DNA of 64,000 nt from Phalacrocorax aristotelis (Eukaryota > Chordata > Aves > Suliformes > Phalacrocoracidae): assembly GCF_949628215.1 (NCBI RefSeq), contig NC_134310.1, forward strand, positions 10,615,401 to 10,679,400, read 5' to 3'. Below the pieces are notes generated by a model. The model was not told the origin of the DNA. It saw only the letters and a program-made list of their open reading frames with translations, and did not search any database. Position 1 is the stretch's first letter, and every line of letters begins with the position of its first letter. The position numbers and the translations under genes were made by a program. This document shows, piece after piece, positions 35,620 to 47,172 of this stretch.

Positions 35620-38600
35620 TATAATAATAAGTTAAGTAATAACTTGGTTACTTCCCTAGCTTTGTTGGTGTGACAGGGGAAAGCTTCCGGCCATCCTGCA
35701 AAAGTATCAATCAATACCAGGAGATATCTATAACCATTTTGTTTTGGTAACTCAGAAAAATCAATTTGCCAATGATCTCCGGGGGATTTTCCTTGCCTAG
35801 TGGCCCCTGGGGGCGGTCTTTTCCTGTTCATGGGATTAATTTTTTTAAACAAATGAGGCATTTTGCTGTTACAGACTTTACTATTGCAGTCATCCCTGCA
35901 CATATAATCAAATTTTGAAGCCTAGAAATCATAGTCTCATTACCCCAGTGCATTTCCTCGTGTGCCTTCTTTACAATGACTTCTCCTGTGGGAGTTATCA
36001 GCCAACCCTCTCTGTTTGTGGTTGCTTTCAACAATGATGCCAGTTGTTGGTCTGTCTCACTATAGTTAGGTTTCAAACGTCGGAGCTTCACCTGTTTTAC
36101 TGGTACCAATGCAAGGATGCCTTGTTCAGCCACCTCTTTAGCAGTTTTATCAGCCAATCGATTACCCATGTTTACTGCAGTTTGTCCGAACTGATGTGCT
36201 TTGCAATGCATTATCGCCACTTCCTTAGGTTTTTGACTATCCTGTAGAAGTTGGAGAATCTCTTCCTTGTATTTAATAGGTGATCCTTGAACTGACAACA
36301 ATCCTCTTTCTTTCCAGATAGCCCCATGTGCATGGCCTATCCCAAATGCATATTTTGAATCAGTCCATATATTTACCTTTTTCCCTTCAGCTACCTTCAA
36401 AGACTTGTCTCAATGCCACTAGTTGCGCCTTCTGGGCTGACGTATGGATAGGTAGGGCCCCAGCCTCTATTATCTGTGTAGTTGTAACCACCGCATACCC
36501 AGCCATCCGTTTCCCATCTCCTATGAAGCTGCTACCATTTGTAAACAGCTCCAAATCAGGATTAGTTAACGGTTCATCTCTTAAATCCTGTCTGCTGGAA
36601 TATACGCGTTCAATGGTTTGCAGACAATCATGGTGCAAGGGTTCGGAGTCCCTTACTTCTGAATTCAAAAACATTGCTGGGTTGATTGCTGTGGTGATTT
36701 TAAGTTCCACATCATCTTGTTCCAACAAGATAACTTGATATTTGAGCATACGGCCTGGAGACAACCAATGTCCCCCCTTTTGCTCTAAGACAGAAACCAC
36801 CATATGCAGAACGTGCACCCGTGATTCTTTGTCCTATTGTTAATTTCCTAGCTTCTTGGATTAGAAGAACAGTTGCGGCTACAGCACACAAACATCCTGG
36901 CCATCCTTTACTGACATTATCCAATTTGTTTAGAGAAATACCCCACAGCTCTCCTCCAGGTTCACAGTCTTTGAGTCAGCATGCCCAAAGCAAGATGTTG
37001 TCTTTCATGTGCAAATAACTCAAAAGGTTTAGACAAATCGGGCAGTCCCAATGCAGGTGCTGACATCAAAGCCTTTTTAAAGTCCTTAAAAGCTACTTGG
37101 CATTCAGGGGTCCATAGTAGGTGGTTCTCTGTGGGATATCTGGAAAGCCAAGGACACGTAGTGAACAATCCAGACTCAGACTGTGTGGACTTAATCTGCC
37201 TGTGAACAAGAAGGCCTCAAGGATGTCACAAAGGTCGACTGCGGTTTTAAAGGCATGAAGCAAGCAGGAAAAAGGGGAAGTAACCACCGACTAGCGGAAC
37301 TAAAAGCAGGATATGGGCAGATCAGGCTGTGCGCGTGGATTAAGAGTATAAGCAAATCCGAATATAACTAACTGCATGGCCAAACATAGCTGACCAATTA
37401 ACAATAGGCTTGCACGTGATAAGGTGGTTAAAGAGCTATATTAACTGTGATGTGTCTGCAATAAACCGACATCTGCTTGATCATATTGATCATGTGCTGT
37501 GTCCATGACTTCCGCGTCAGCAGTTCTCTGTTGACCCCTTCAAGGTTTCATAAAGGGGTTTTACCAATAGTCCATAATTGAGGATCCACAGCCTGCACCA
37601 CCCAGCCATACCCAGAAACGCCCTCAGCTCTCATACGGTTCTTGGTTCTGGAGTTTGGCAGATTGCTTCTTTTCTGTTGGCTCCCAGTCTCCGTTGTCCT
37701 TGTGAAATCTCAAAACCTAAATGAATCACAGTCTCTTTTCCCACCTGAGCTTTGCTCTTTGATGCACGGTATCCTCCTTGTCCTAAGAAATTCAACAGGC
37801 TTGTAGACACTCCGAGTCTCTGCAGCCAGCAAAATGTCATCTACATATTGCAGTATTGTTCCCTCTGGGTTTTCCTTCTTCCATAATTCCAGCTCATTTG
37901 CCAGCTGGTTGCCAAATATTGTAGGACTAGTCTTAAACCCTTGAGGCAGTACCATCCAGGTAAGTTGTGTTTTGCGCCCAGTGGTGGGGCTTTCCCATTC
38001 AAAGGCAAATATTGCCTGGCTGTCTTTGTCTAGAGGTGTGCAGAAGACGACATCCTTGAGATCAAGCACAGTAAACCACTTATGCTTTTCCTTCAAGGTT
38101 GTCAGCAAGGTATATGGGTTAGCCACTACTGGGTGAATATCTTGAACAATTTGATTCATGGCTCTTAAGTCTTGAACTAATCTATATTCCTTGCCGTTTT
38201 GGGTTTTTTTTTTTACTGGCAATATCAGTGTGATATTCTGATTTACACTCTATCAGTGCTCCAAATATTTCATTATTAATCTTTCCAACCCCTTCCTAGC
38301 CTCCCACTTGATAGGGTACTGTTTTTGCCTTACCAGCTTAGTTCCAGGTTTTAAGACAACTTTTACTGGTTCTGCCAATTTAGACCGACCTGGGATTCCA
38401 TCAGCCCATACCAAGGGTGTTACTGCATCCTCTGCTCCTGCAGGAATTTCCTCCTCTGGTCTTTGTGCATTCTGTAACATAAAAATTCTCACTTCCACAG
38501 CTTTTCATTCAGGTATTAATAATCACACTTCTCCATTCTTAAATGTTATCTGCGCGTCTAATTTGGTCAATAAATCTCTTCCCATCAAGGGCACCAGGCA

Positions 38601-38980
38601 TTCAGGAATGTATAAAAATCTGTGAGTAAAAGCTCCGCTTCCAATTCCACACTTAATTGATTGGAAGAAAGGCCTTACCTCCTTTTTCCCTGTGGCCCCA
38701 ACAATAGATATGGTTTTTTACTCAGTTTACCTGTACAAGTATTTAACACTGAACCTGCCACTGCTGTATCTATTGAAAAAAAAAAATCTATCTTATCATT
38801 CCCTGACTTCAAGGTAACCAGGGGTTCTGTTGGGGAGACTTTTGATTCATCCCCTGGTCCCCATCAATCTGAATCTTGACCCAAAATAAGCAGCTCTTCC
38901 ACCGTAGGATTTTCCTGGTTTCTTGGAAAGTTTATCTGAAAATGCTTCTGAGGGCATTCCTTCTCCTACTGCATCTTTTG
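35620..38980 (-). pseudogene. Gamma-like element G: protease, RT, RNase H, part of integrase
   Basis: Reading the minus strand, protease near 38,770 has a DTA in place of DTG, after an A-run, then GSVLN. RT at 38,222-37,710 is well kept: VLDLKDVVFCTPL, LPQGFKTSPT and an intact YVDDI. A solo LTR interrupts the RT/connection at 37,130-37,522. After it come [14 protein letters not shown], RNase H (LFTNGSSF, where the usual Asp is Asn, and WTDSKYAFG) and the integrase zinc domain (HEEMHWGNE, CLIC). The integrase core starts with WQIDFSELPK near 35,775 and is cut off near 35,620. No env or 3' LTR is present. Confidence 0.88.
37130..37522 (+). repeat. Alpha-like solo LTR in element G, 6-bp duplication GTTCTC
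   Basis: GTTCTC at 37,124-37,129 and 37,523-37,528 flank a 393-bp element with TGTGGGAT...CGTCAGCA ends. Joining the flanks restores continuous pol sequence. It has a TATA-like AGCTATATTAA near 37,434 and AATAAA near 37,462. Its polyA region (AATAAACCGACAT, ATCATATTGAT) resembles that of the alpha-like provirus LTRs (AATAAACGGACAT, ATCATATTGAT). A 6-bp duplication is known for alpharetroviruses. Confidence 0.9.
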
Positions 38981-38999
38981 TTTACAAAAAAAAAAAAAA

Positions 39000-40505
39000 A
39001 AGCACTGATCCTTATTTAAAAGTTTGCTTTCCCCAGGTATAAAGGGGGGTCCTCATACTTCTTCCCATAGGAGGGCGATCTAACCTATACTCATCATTTT
39101 GCCTTTTACTATTTCGGTTGCCTTCCGCTATTGCTGCAGCCAGCAATTAAGCCTTGTGATTCTCTTTCTTAACTTGCTCCTTTTCCTGTGGCTTCTTCTC
39201 CTCCTCCTCCTCCCTATTAATATACACTTTCCATGCCACCTCTAACAACTTAGCCATAGATCTTGCCTCTGCTCCTTCTAGCTTTTGCAGTTTTCTCCTA
39301 ATATCAGGATTTGACGGCCCCACAAAGAGAGTCATAAACGTTAGTGCATCGGTCTTTCTCTGGATCCAAATCTGTCCATTTCCTAGCCTCATCACATAGT
39401 TGTTCAAAGAAAGCCGATAGAGTTTCATCTTTCCCTTGTACCACCTGATATAATTTTGACAAGTTTTTTGGTTTTGGAATTGCATTCCTTCCACCAAACA
39501 ATATCAACCTCTGATATTCAGTTAACAATAACCTTTGTGCCTGATTGTTAGGGTCCCGATTCGGGTTGGTGGTGGGAAAAATGATCCTCCAGTCTTTCTG
39601 CCTGTGCATCCTGAGTGTGAACCCTCTCTGAGTCTTCCCTAGCCTTAACCACAACAGCCCTCCACTCCTCATATGTCAACAATATATTCAACACCACCTG
39701 TATACCTTCCACTCTGGATCATGAGTCTCCACAGTAGTTTCCAATACCTTCGCCACCTTTTCTGGGTCTTCCCTATACATTCCAGCCATCTCTTTCCAAG
39801 CCCTTAAGTCTGCTACCGAGGAGGGTACTTTAACTCACACTGGTTCTCCTGTCAGACCCACAGCCTGCCTTAAGGGCGCTTGTAGCATTGCTCCCACTTC
39901 TAGTTCTTCCTGCTACTGGACTGAAATTCTCCCCTTCACTTTCAGCATCAATGTTCACATCCCTCTTATCCACTTCTCCAACTTCCCTGTTTCCACCCTG
40001 ATCATTACCTCCCCGTAGATTTCCCTGTCCCAGAGCCACTAATAATCCTACATCATCTTCCTTTTCCACCGGCTCCTTGTATTTTTACACCTTTTACCAA
40101 TACTACATGCAGAACAACATCGTTTAGGCGTTTGTCCCGAATTTGTTCTAAAGCCAAAGCCTTTGCATCCTTAGTAATCAATCCACATTCTTTTCTACTT
40201 TTCCAATCATTCCACAACGTGAAAAACAAATCCACATATGGTATCTCATCCCATTTTCCTTCTCTTTTACAAAACAATATTAACTGTAATATAGTATTAT
40301 ATTTCAAAGTTCCATTCTTAGGCCGTTTCTCTTGATTTTCCAAAGTATACGTTGGCCACCAATGATTACAATATTCGATTAACTGCTTCCTTGCAGTTAA
40401 TCCCCCCACCCCCCCATCCCTCCAATGTTTCAATAAACATCCCAAAGCTGATTTCTTTTTAATTTTTTTTTTAATTCCTCCCTCTGATGACTGCCCAGAT
40501 CCCAT
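39000..40505 (-). pseudogene. Gamma-like element G: gag
   Basis: The ATG at 40,503-40,505 starts MGSGQSSEGG, a myristoylation-type N-terminus; this decides the start over an upstream in-frame ATG. Matrix continues with REGKWDEIPYVDLFFTL. A stop near 40,055 and a frame change near 39,830 interrupt it. Capsid resumes in 39,672-39,147 with NPNRDPNNQAQRLLLTEYQRL, similar to element D. The nucleocapsid region near 38,985-39,020 is disrupted by an A/T run of about 17 bases that removes the expected CCHC knuckle. Confidence 0.85.
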
Positions 40506-41103
40506 ATTACAACAGAATAACCCCCTTGATCGATCAATTAACACAAAACATGCAAATCACACACACCACACAAACACCCTCCACACACACACCCCCCCGT
40601 ATGGCTGGCACTACGTGCAAACAAGCTTTCCCTTACCCTTACGACTGGCACTCTAGGCATCCCCGTAATAGCATGCAAACAAGCCTTCCCTTACCTTTCC
40701 CGTGCGGGCAGACCTTTGACTGGTCGAGATGTTTTGGGGACTCAAACCCCTCATACCACTTTCAGTGGGACTCTAACCCACCCCTTCTATCGAAGGTTTA
40801 GTTGTGCCAAACCAAATACCAAATTCCGAACCCGGGTGTCCTACGGACTTGCATCCAATAGGATCAAGCCCTTCCCTTAGGTACCTTTATAGCCCAACCC
40901 TGCGTAGCTTTCGCCGCGCCTTACAGGCAGGCAACCTTTACCTTTAATATTCCTTTAAATCCTTTAAGAAAAGAATGCCTTTACCTTTTCAGGGGCCTTG
41001 CTCAGAGCTCTTTGGTCTGGGAATCGGAGGTTCTCCCTGAGAATCCCTTGGTGCTGGCTGGAGGTCCTGCGATCCCGCGGATCCGTCGAGGTTCAGGACC
41101 AGA
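40506..41103 (-). other. Element G leader
   Basis: The leader between PBS and gag shares GGATCCGCGGGATCGCAGGA-type and GGTACCTAAGGG blocks with element D. No other gene is seen. Short CA-rich tracts lie at 40,560-40,610. Confidence 0.7.
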
Positions 41104-41121
41104 GTCCCACCTGGGTCGCCA
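41104..41121 (-). promoter_or_regulatory. Element G primer-binding site
   Basis: Minus-strand TGGCGACCCAGGTGGGAC, four bases after the LTR. The tRNA is not assigned with confidence. Confidence 0.65.
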
Positions 41122-41125
41122 AAAC

Positions 41126-41488
41126 TGTCACCAAAATTGGGAATAAAACTCAACGCCAATGTAGTATTAAGAAGCAGGCATTCTTTATTGAGGCACCGGA
41201 TGCACGGGGGATGATTCCTCCTAGCGTGCATGCCACAAGTCACAACAGACAAAGCTTATATTGGCTCAGTTATATACATATGCATTAGATTTCCAGGAGC
41301 AGTTATACATATTCATTCACAGTGTGTTGCAAGAGGTGTCGGTTTCAGCTGGTGTTCTGACTCTTATCTAGAAGGAGATGTCCTTAGTTCCTTTTATTTT
41401 GGTTTCAACTGACCTCTGCTGCTAGACTGTTTGCATCCTGGCTGCTAGGTTGTTTGCATCCCTCCAGGATGTGCCGAGGCTCCTTACA
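41126..41488 (-). repeat. 5' LTR of gamma-like element G
   Basis: This 363-bp LTR has TGTAAGGAGCC at its start and GGTGACA at its end on the minus strand. It carries AATAAA (TTTATT on the plus strand near 41,180). U3 matches the fragment at 30,520-30,714. Confidence 0.85.
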
Positions 41489-41499
41489 ACACTGAGACT

Positions 41500-41751
41500 G
41501 GGAAAAGGGGGGTGGGTGGGGAGAAGATGTTGTTTAACTTTCTGTCTTTGTTTCTCACTACCCAAATCTATTTTAATTGGACATAAATTAAATTTATTTA
41601 TTCCCTGTGACAGTAATTGGCAAGTGATCTCCCTGTCCTTATCTCAATCCACGAGCTTTTCCATCTTTTTCTCCCCATGTCCTGATGAGAAGGAGGGGTG
41701 ATAGGGTGGCTTAGTGGGCACCTGGCAGCCAGCCAAGGTCAACCCACCATA
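41500..41751 (+). repeat. LTR 3' fragment of the 12,563 family
   Basis: The piece ends CCAGCCAAGGTCAACCCACCA, the reverse complement of the left end at 12,563. Only the R/U5-side part is present. Confidence 0.65.
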
Positions 41752-42004
41752 CAGATCCAGCTGCACATCATCCCTGGTTGGTTAATCTAGTACCTGTATC
41801 AAGAAGGCATACCTGACACTCTCCAGAAATATTCTGGAATGCACAGCATATTTTGGCTTATTCAGGAAATCAGAAAGTGGGATCCCGTGGACAGTAGGTC
41901 CAAAGGGCAAAGGAGCTGAGGAAAACTGTCAGGTCTTTAAGGACTAAAAGTACCTAACCAGGTACCAACCTGGTTGCCTAACCAGAGTACTTCTGATGGG
42001 GCTT
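41752..42004. other. Unassigned sequence
   Basis: No gene or known repeat recognised. Confidence 0.4.
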
Positions 42005-42127
42005 CACAGAATCATAGAATGGTTTGGGTTGGAAGGGAGCTTCAAAGATCATCTAGTCCAACTCCCCTGCCATGGGTAGGGACATCTTCCACTAGATCAG
42101 GTTGCTCAAAGCCCCATCCAACCCGAC
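42005..42127 (-). mobile_element. CR1 LINE 3' end, ~120 bp
   Basis: The plus strand reads CACAGAATCATAGAATGGTT then GATCATCTAGTCCAACTCCC, the reverse complement of a CR1 3' end. It abuts gamma gag at 42,128. Confidence 0.9.
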
Positions 42128-42296
42128 CTTGATTACAATATTCGATTAACTGCTTCCTTGTAAGGGAGCCACCCGCCACATCCCTCCAGCGTTTCAATAA
42201 ATATCCCAAAGGTGATTTTTCTAAAAAAAATATTCCTCCCTCCACTGACTGCCCAGATCCCATATTACAACAGAATAACCCCCTTGACTGAAAACA
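42128..42296 (-). pseudogene. Gamma-like gag N-terminal fragment
   Basis: Minus strand reads MGSGQSVEGG and then RWRD and RKQLIEYCNQ, the start of gag as in element G. The ATG is near 42,263. Only about 45 codons survive, and CR1 sequence follows. Confidence 0.82.
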
Positions 42297-42329
42297 GCGA
42301 CCATGTGTCCACCAACTAGCAATAGGATA

Positions 42330-43669
42330 ACCTGCGCAATAGCATCTATGGTCAAGTCCATCCCTCGATCATGAGCCCATCTGTATGTTGCATCTTTCCC
42401 TTGATGGCCTGAAGGTGTCATGGGCCCACCCAGCTAGAAATAATTCACCCTTATGTTGCCAGTACAGATCCACCTCAGCCACGTCAATCCTGGCAGCCTG
42501 ATCTACCTGCTGGTTGTTTCGATGTTCTTCAGTGGCCTGATTCTTTTCACATCCATTGGGATCTAACAACGTCCACCTTGCCATTTGATTCCTAAGACCT
42601 GGACCTCCTGTGCGGGTCCCTTGACCTCACTTTGTTTTATGGCGAAACCGGCCTTCAGAAGGATTTGGACAATTTTCTTCCCTTTCTCAAAAACTTCTGC
42701 TGCTGTGCTACCCCACACGATGATGTCGTCAATGTATTGAAGGTGTTCTGGAGCTTCTCCCTGTTCCAGTGCATTATGGATCAGTCCACGGCAAATGGTA
42801 GGGCTGTGTTTCCACCCCTGGGGCAGTCGATTCCAGGTGTACTGGACGCCCCTCCAAGTGAAAGCAAACTGTGGCCTGCACTCTGCTGCCAAAGGAATGG
42901 AGAAAAACGCATTGGCAATATAAATTGTGGCATACCACTTGGCTGCCTTGGACTCCAGTTCATACTGAAGTTCTAGCATGTCTGGCACGGCAGCACTCAG
43001 TGGCGGAGTGACTTTGTTCAGGCCACGATAGTCTGCTGTAAGCCTCCACTCTTCATTAGGCTTCTGCGCTGGCCATATGGGATTGTTAAAGGGTGAGTGG
43101 GTCCTACTGATCACTCCTTGGCTCTCCAGTCGATGAATGAGCTCATGGATGGGAATCAGGGAGTCTCGGTTGGTGCGATATTGCCGCTGGTGCATTGTTG
43201 TGGTGGCGATCGGCACCTGTTGTTCTTTGACCTTCAGCAACCCCACAACAGAAGGGTCCTTCGAGAGACTGGGCAAGGCAGACAGCTGTTTAATTCTCTC
43301 CGTCTCCAAGGCAGCTATTCCAGAAGCCCACTTGTACCCTTTTGGGTCCTTGAAATACCCTCTCCTGAGGTAGTCTATGCCAAGGATGCACAGAGCCTCT
43401 GGGCCAGTCACGATGGGGTGCTTTTGCCACTCATTCCCGGTTAGGCTCACTTTGGCCTCCAATACAGTTAGCTCTTGGGATCCCCCTGTCGCTCCAGCAA
43501 TACGGATGGGTTCTGCCCCTATATAGTTTGATGGCATTAAGGTGCACTGTGCGCCTGCGTCCACTAAAGCTTTATACTCCTGTGGGTGTGATGTGCCAGG
43601 CCATCGGATCCACACAGTCCAGTAAACCCGGTTGTCCCTTTCCTCCACCTGGCTGGAGGCAGGGCCCCT
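42330..43669 (-). pseudogene. Class III ERV copy J: protease, RT, integrase scrap
   Basis: One open frame (43,648 to 42,563) carries protease with ALVDAGAQCTLMPS and LGIDYL, and RT with LTADYRGLNKV, LPQGWKHSP and YIDDI near 42,740; it is the longest intact pro-RT frame of this family here. It then jumps, with RNase H deleted, to the connection (NNQQVDQAARI) and the start of the integrase zinc domain (HQGKDATYRWAHD) and stops near 42,330 against gamma gag. Confidence 0.9.
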
Positions 43670-43672
43670 CTA
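43653..43672 (-). promoter_or_regulatory. Copy J in-frame UAG between gag and pro-pol
   Basis: The minus strand reads TAG AGG GGC CCT GCC in frame with gag before and protease after, as in copies E and F. Confidence 0.6.
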
Positions 43673-44928
43673 GTCTTGATCATGGCATTCGCAACTCACT
43701 TCCTGTAAATGTGAATCAAGAGTCTCTCTATTACGCTCAGAAATAAAATCAGCGCTTCTGCTCCTCTGTCTGCGGACCTTCTCACTGGAAACTGGAGCAG
43801 CAGCTTTCCTGGAAGAACCTCCCTGAGTGACTGTTCTTCCTTGCAGCTCATGTACCCGTGCCTCTAGTGTCGAGGTAGGCTTGCCATCCCACCTCCTCAT
43901 GTCCTCTCTGTGGTCACGCAGGTAGAACCATAGGGTGGCCTGTGGTGCATATCCTCTCTCTGTGAGCAAAGGGATGCTTATTCCTAATGGCTGAGGCACT
44001 ACCCCATAGAGGTGGGGAGTAGGACCTATCTTCTTTGAGTTGCTGGACCTCTCAGGATAGTTTCTCCACAGCCGAGACGAGGGAGGAAGAGAGATTTGCT
44101 TCGTAATCTCGGAGTCTATCAATCACCTCCACCACTGTTGGTGCCTCGTCATCTTTCCAGGACATTACTGCCAATGAGTTTCCATGCGTCGATGGTGCGC
44201 TTCATACAAGCTTCTGCCACATGGGTCGTGTGCATCTGTATCTTTGGATGACTCTTGATCCTCCAGGTCACCATAAATCACCTCCAGCATGGCTGATTCC
44301 CTCAGGTACTGGATACCTTTCTCCATGGCAGTCCATTTTCCTGGGCGATATATTACATCTTCCTTGAAGGGATACCTGCCTTTCACACTGGACAGGAGTT
44401 GCCTCCAGAGGCTGAGGGCTTGTGCCCCTTTTCCAATCGCTTTGTCAATGCCCCCTTCCCTAGAAAGGGATTCCATTTTTTTGGCTTCCTTCCCCTCTAA
44501 TTCCAGACTGCTGGCCCCGTTATCCCAGCATCGGAGCAGCCAGGTGGCAATGTGCTCACCTAGATGACGGCTGAAATCTTTCCGCATATCTCGCAGCTCA
44601 CTCAAGGATAGGGATCAGGTGGTTTCTGCCTCGTTTATGAGTTCTTCCTCTTCCTCCTCCTCTCCTCGTGATGGCCCTACTCTTTCATCATCTCTTTCTA
44701 AACGAGTTGACTTTCTCTTCCAAGATTTCTTCTTGTGTATAGGGGCAATTGATACTGGCACGGGTTGATTCTCTGATTCAGCTGCAGTGCCTGTCGTGGG
44801 GGCTTGAGTAGCCACGGTGCCTGTCATCGGAATTGGAGTGGCCTCAGTGCCTGCTGTTTTCTTTGTCTTCTTAGATCTAGAGGCCTTCTCTTCCTCTTGG
44901 GAGCACTGAATACTGTTGAGCAGGGCTC
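43670..44928 (-). pseudogene. Class III ERV copy J: gag C-terminal part
   Basis: Beyond the alpha-like provirus, gag continues with RALLNSIQCSQEEEK, a three-copy TGTVATQAPTT-type repeat, an acidic run and a TGA at 44,615. The capsid-like domain follows (SELRDMRKDFSRH, TWLLRCWDNG, SREGGIDKAIGKG) to a stop near 44,165. The C-terminal part ends CHDQD at the TAG at 43,670. No zinc knuckle is seen. Confidence 0.87.
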
Positions 44929-44934
44929 GGTACG
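44929..44934 (+). repeat. Left 6-bp target duplication GGTACG
   Basis: GGTACG abuts the 5' LTR, with the same six bases at 50,703-50,708. Copy B shows the unoccupied site (GGCTCGGTACGCATGGGCC near 3,812). Confidence 0.95.
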
Positions 44935-45184
44935 TGTAGGGGAATAGACAGGGATCGGCGACCAGAAGATCATGGGCTGTGACGGAAAGATAGACTCCTC
45001 CGAATAGGAGTGGCAGGAACAGGAAGCGCAAGAGCTATATAAGCGTGTGACGCAGTTAAATAAACGGACATTTTGTATCCATCATATTGATGTCTGTGCA
45101 TCACTGTCCCCAGGGTGGGTAGAGCCCTGTGTCCCGGAGATATGCGGCCCAAGATAAGTTCTCCCATAGAAGTGTACGGCAACA
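44935..45184 (+). repeat. 5' LTR of alpha-like provirus
   Basis: This 250-bp LTR has TGTAGGGG and GGCAACA ends. It has a TATA box (GCTATATAAGC, about 45,034) and AATAAA at 45,059. It differs from the 3' LTR by six substitutions, all transitions, and one T indel. Confidence 0.96.
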
Positions 45185-45186
45185 AG

Positions 45187-45204
45187 TGGTGACCCCGACG
45201 TGAT
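45187..45204 (+). promoter_or_regulatory. tRNA-Trp-type primer-binding site
   Basis: TGGTGACCCCGACGTGAT is the tRNA-Trp site characteristic of alpharetroviruses. Confidence 0.93.
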
Positions 45205-45295
45205 CGGCGGGGCGACATGGCAAGTTCGCTGGGGGGAAATGATAGCTTGAGGCACGCAGGGGTGGGACAGTGAGCCGCAGGACGGCGGGCGCGCC

Positions 45296-46479
45296 ATGGA
45301 ATCAGTCGTAAAGGTACTGAAGGGATTGGGGAAGGAATATGGAACTTCGATTTCGAAGGCGCCTACCTCAATGATCATCCAATGGATGATTACGCAGGGG
45401 CTCATACGGAGTCCTGCAGACATATTTAATAAAGATAATTGGGTGAGAATTAAAGAGGAGTTAGCTGAAAGGGCTATGATGGGAAAACCCCAGTACATAC
45501 AGCTCTGGGGAAAGATACACCGATTACTGTTGAAAGCTCGGGATGATCAGGAGACGTGGCGGCAGGCGCGGCTGTGCCTGCACGGTGCTACAGGCGACAG
45601 TAGCCCGGAAATAGACCCAGGAGGGGCAGTGGGGACGCAGACAGGGGCAGGCATCGCGGGGGATGGGGAAGAAGCGGGGAGTTCAGACGGAGTAGCCTGG
45701 CCAACTACTCAGTCTGAGGCTCCCAAAGAGGCGGATCGGGAAGCGGCGGTGTTCCCTGTTGAGCCAACAGGACCTTTGGAACGCCCCCCCTGCATACCCC
45801 TGGGACGATTTGGCGCAGGTACTTGCGCGCGGGGAGGGGGACGTGGCGGCGGACGCAGCGGGAGTGACGGAGCGGAAGGAGGAGGATGATCAGCGCCGGC
45901 AGCGGCACCGCCCTCTGCCCGATCCTCGAGACTGGCTCCCGGGGCAACCCTTGAGATGGGAGTCAGGCGAGGAGGAGGATTGGGGTGCCTGGAGGGGAGG
46001 ACAGGATGGGTATAGATCAACCTCGAGTAGCAGCGAATCAGAAGTTGGGGGAGAAACCGATGTCCACATGTGGGAAGATGGGGCAGATTGCCTGCAGCAC
46101 GCAAAAAAGAGGCATAAGGCAGCAGGGACTCGGAGGACCAATCAGAGTGAGGGAAGAGAGAGATTGCCAAAAGTGGAGGTCCGAAGCGCTGCAGCTCCGG
46201 AGGGGTCCGCGGAGGATGTGCTGCGGCAGCTGCAGCAGGCTATGCGCACACTAGGGGAAGTAACTCGGCGGCAGACAGGACTCTTAACGAAGGGTGCGCC
46301 CCAGCGACAGTCAGTCGAGTTACCTAACTGGCGGCTGATAGCCAGAGATTGTAGCCTCGATGGAGTAAGGATAGAGATGCCCGGGATATTCCCTGTCCGG
46401 ATAGCTCCTGGAGGAGGGGCAGGGAGCTGCAAGCGGTAACGGAGAGTTCCCGTAGAGCGTATAGCGAAGTGGGCAGGTA

Positions 46480-46514
<35 letters not shown>

Positions 46515-47172
46515 AGCGGAACCTTGGCAAAAGATACAGCAAGGACTAGCAGAGCCATTTACAACGTTTTGTGACAGGTTGCAGAAGGCCATCATAGAAT
46601 CAGAATTGCCGCCAGCAGCCAAGGATGTAGTCCTTATGGATTGCCTCCAAAGTCAAGCAAATCCGCAGACACAAGATGTCCTCCACACCCTGGCGGTGGG
46701 GGCATCATTGGGTCAAACCATCAGGCATGTCTTGCGCCAGGAGGCGTTGAATCAGCATGGCGGTGTGGGAGCGCACATCTGCCAGAACCCTGACTGTGGA
46801 AGCGAAGAAAGGGTGCTGGTGCAAGCGGCCGGGGTGGGGCTGAGATGTCACTTGTGTGGACGGCAAGGGCACTTTAAAGCTGGGTGCCCGCTAGGGGAAA
46901 GGGGAGGACGTAATGGAGGAGGAGCGCATCCAGTAGGGAGGTGCTGGGTGTGTGGGAAGCCAGGACACCTGGCAAGAGATTGTCCAGCCACAAAGCCGGG
47001 AAACGTCCAAAGGAGGGCGAAGCGAGGGGGATTCGCGCCTCCTGTGAGTCAAATGGCCCCCATCATGGTGCCAGTGCCAGGAGCTTGGCCCACCGTAGCG
47101 GGCCAAGGGGGAGTGAACCTTCAGGCAGGGGAGCAGAACCAGCAAGATCTGCAGGTTACGGCCCCCGCATGG
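45296..47172 (+). pseudogene. gag: Alpha-like provirus gag, broken
   Basis: Gag starts at the ATG at 45,296 in a good context (GCGCCATGG). Matrix reads openly to the frame change near 45,770, next to a C7 run; the following frame has a PPAY late-domain motif near 45,790. Proline/glutamate-rich p10-like sequence and the first part of capsid (LPNWRLIARDCSLDG) continue to a stop at 46,437. An A-rich tract of about 33 bases at 46,481-46,513 follows, and reading resumes in a third frame at the major homology region (QQGLAEPFTTFCDRL). Most of the capsid N-terminal domain is therefore missing. Nucleocapsid has two complete knuckles, CHLCGRQGHFKAGC and CWVCGKPGHLARDC. A one-base slip in the C run near 47,163 separates it from protease. 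Confidence 0.92.
45311..45319 (+). promoter_or_regulatory. Candidate env splice donor after gag codon 6
   Basis: AAG|GTACTG follows exactly six gag codons, the position of the alpharetroviral donor. Confidence 0.7.

Noticed and set aside
36821..37018. Plus-strand ORFs in element G as env or accessory genes
   Set aside because: They are antisense to pol.
45705..46170. Long proline-rich minus-strand ORFs opposite alpha-like gag
   Set aside because: They are shadows of GC-rich gag; no motif or start context supports them.
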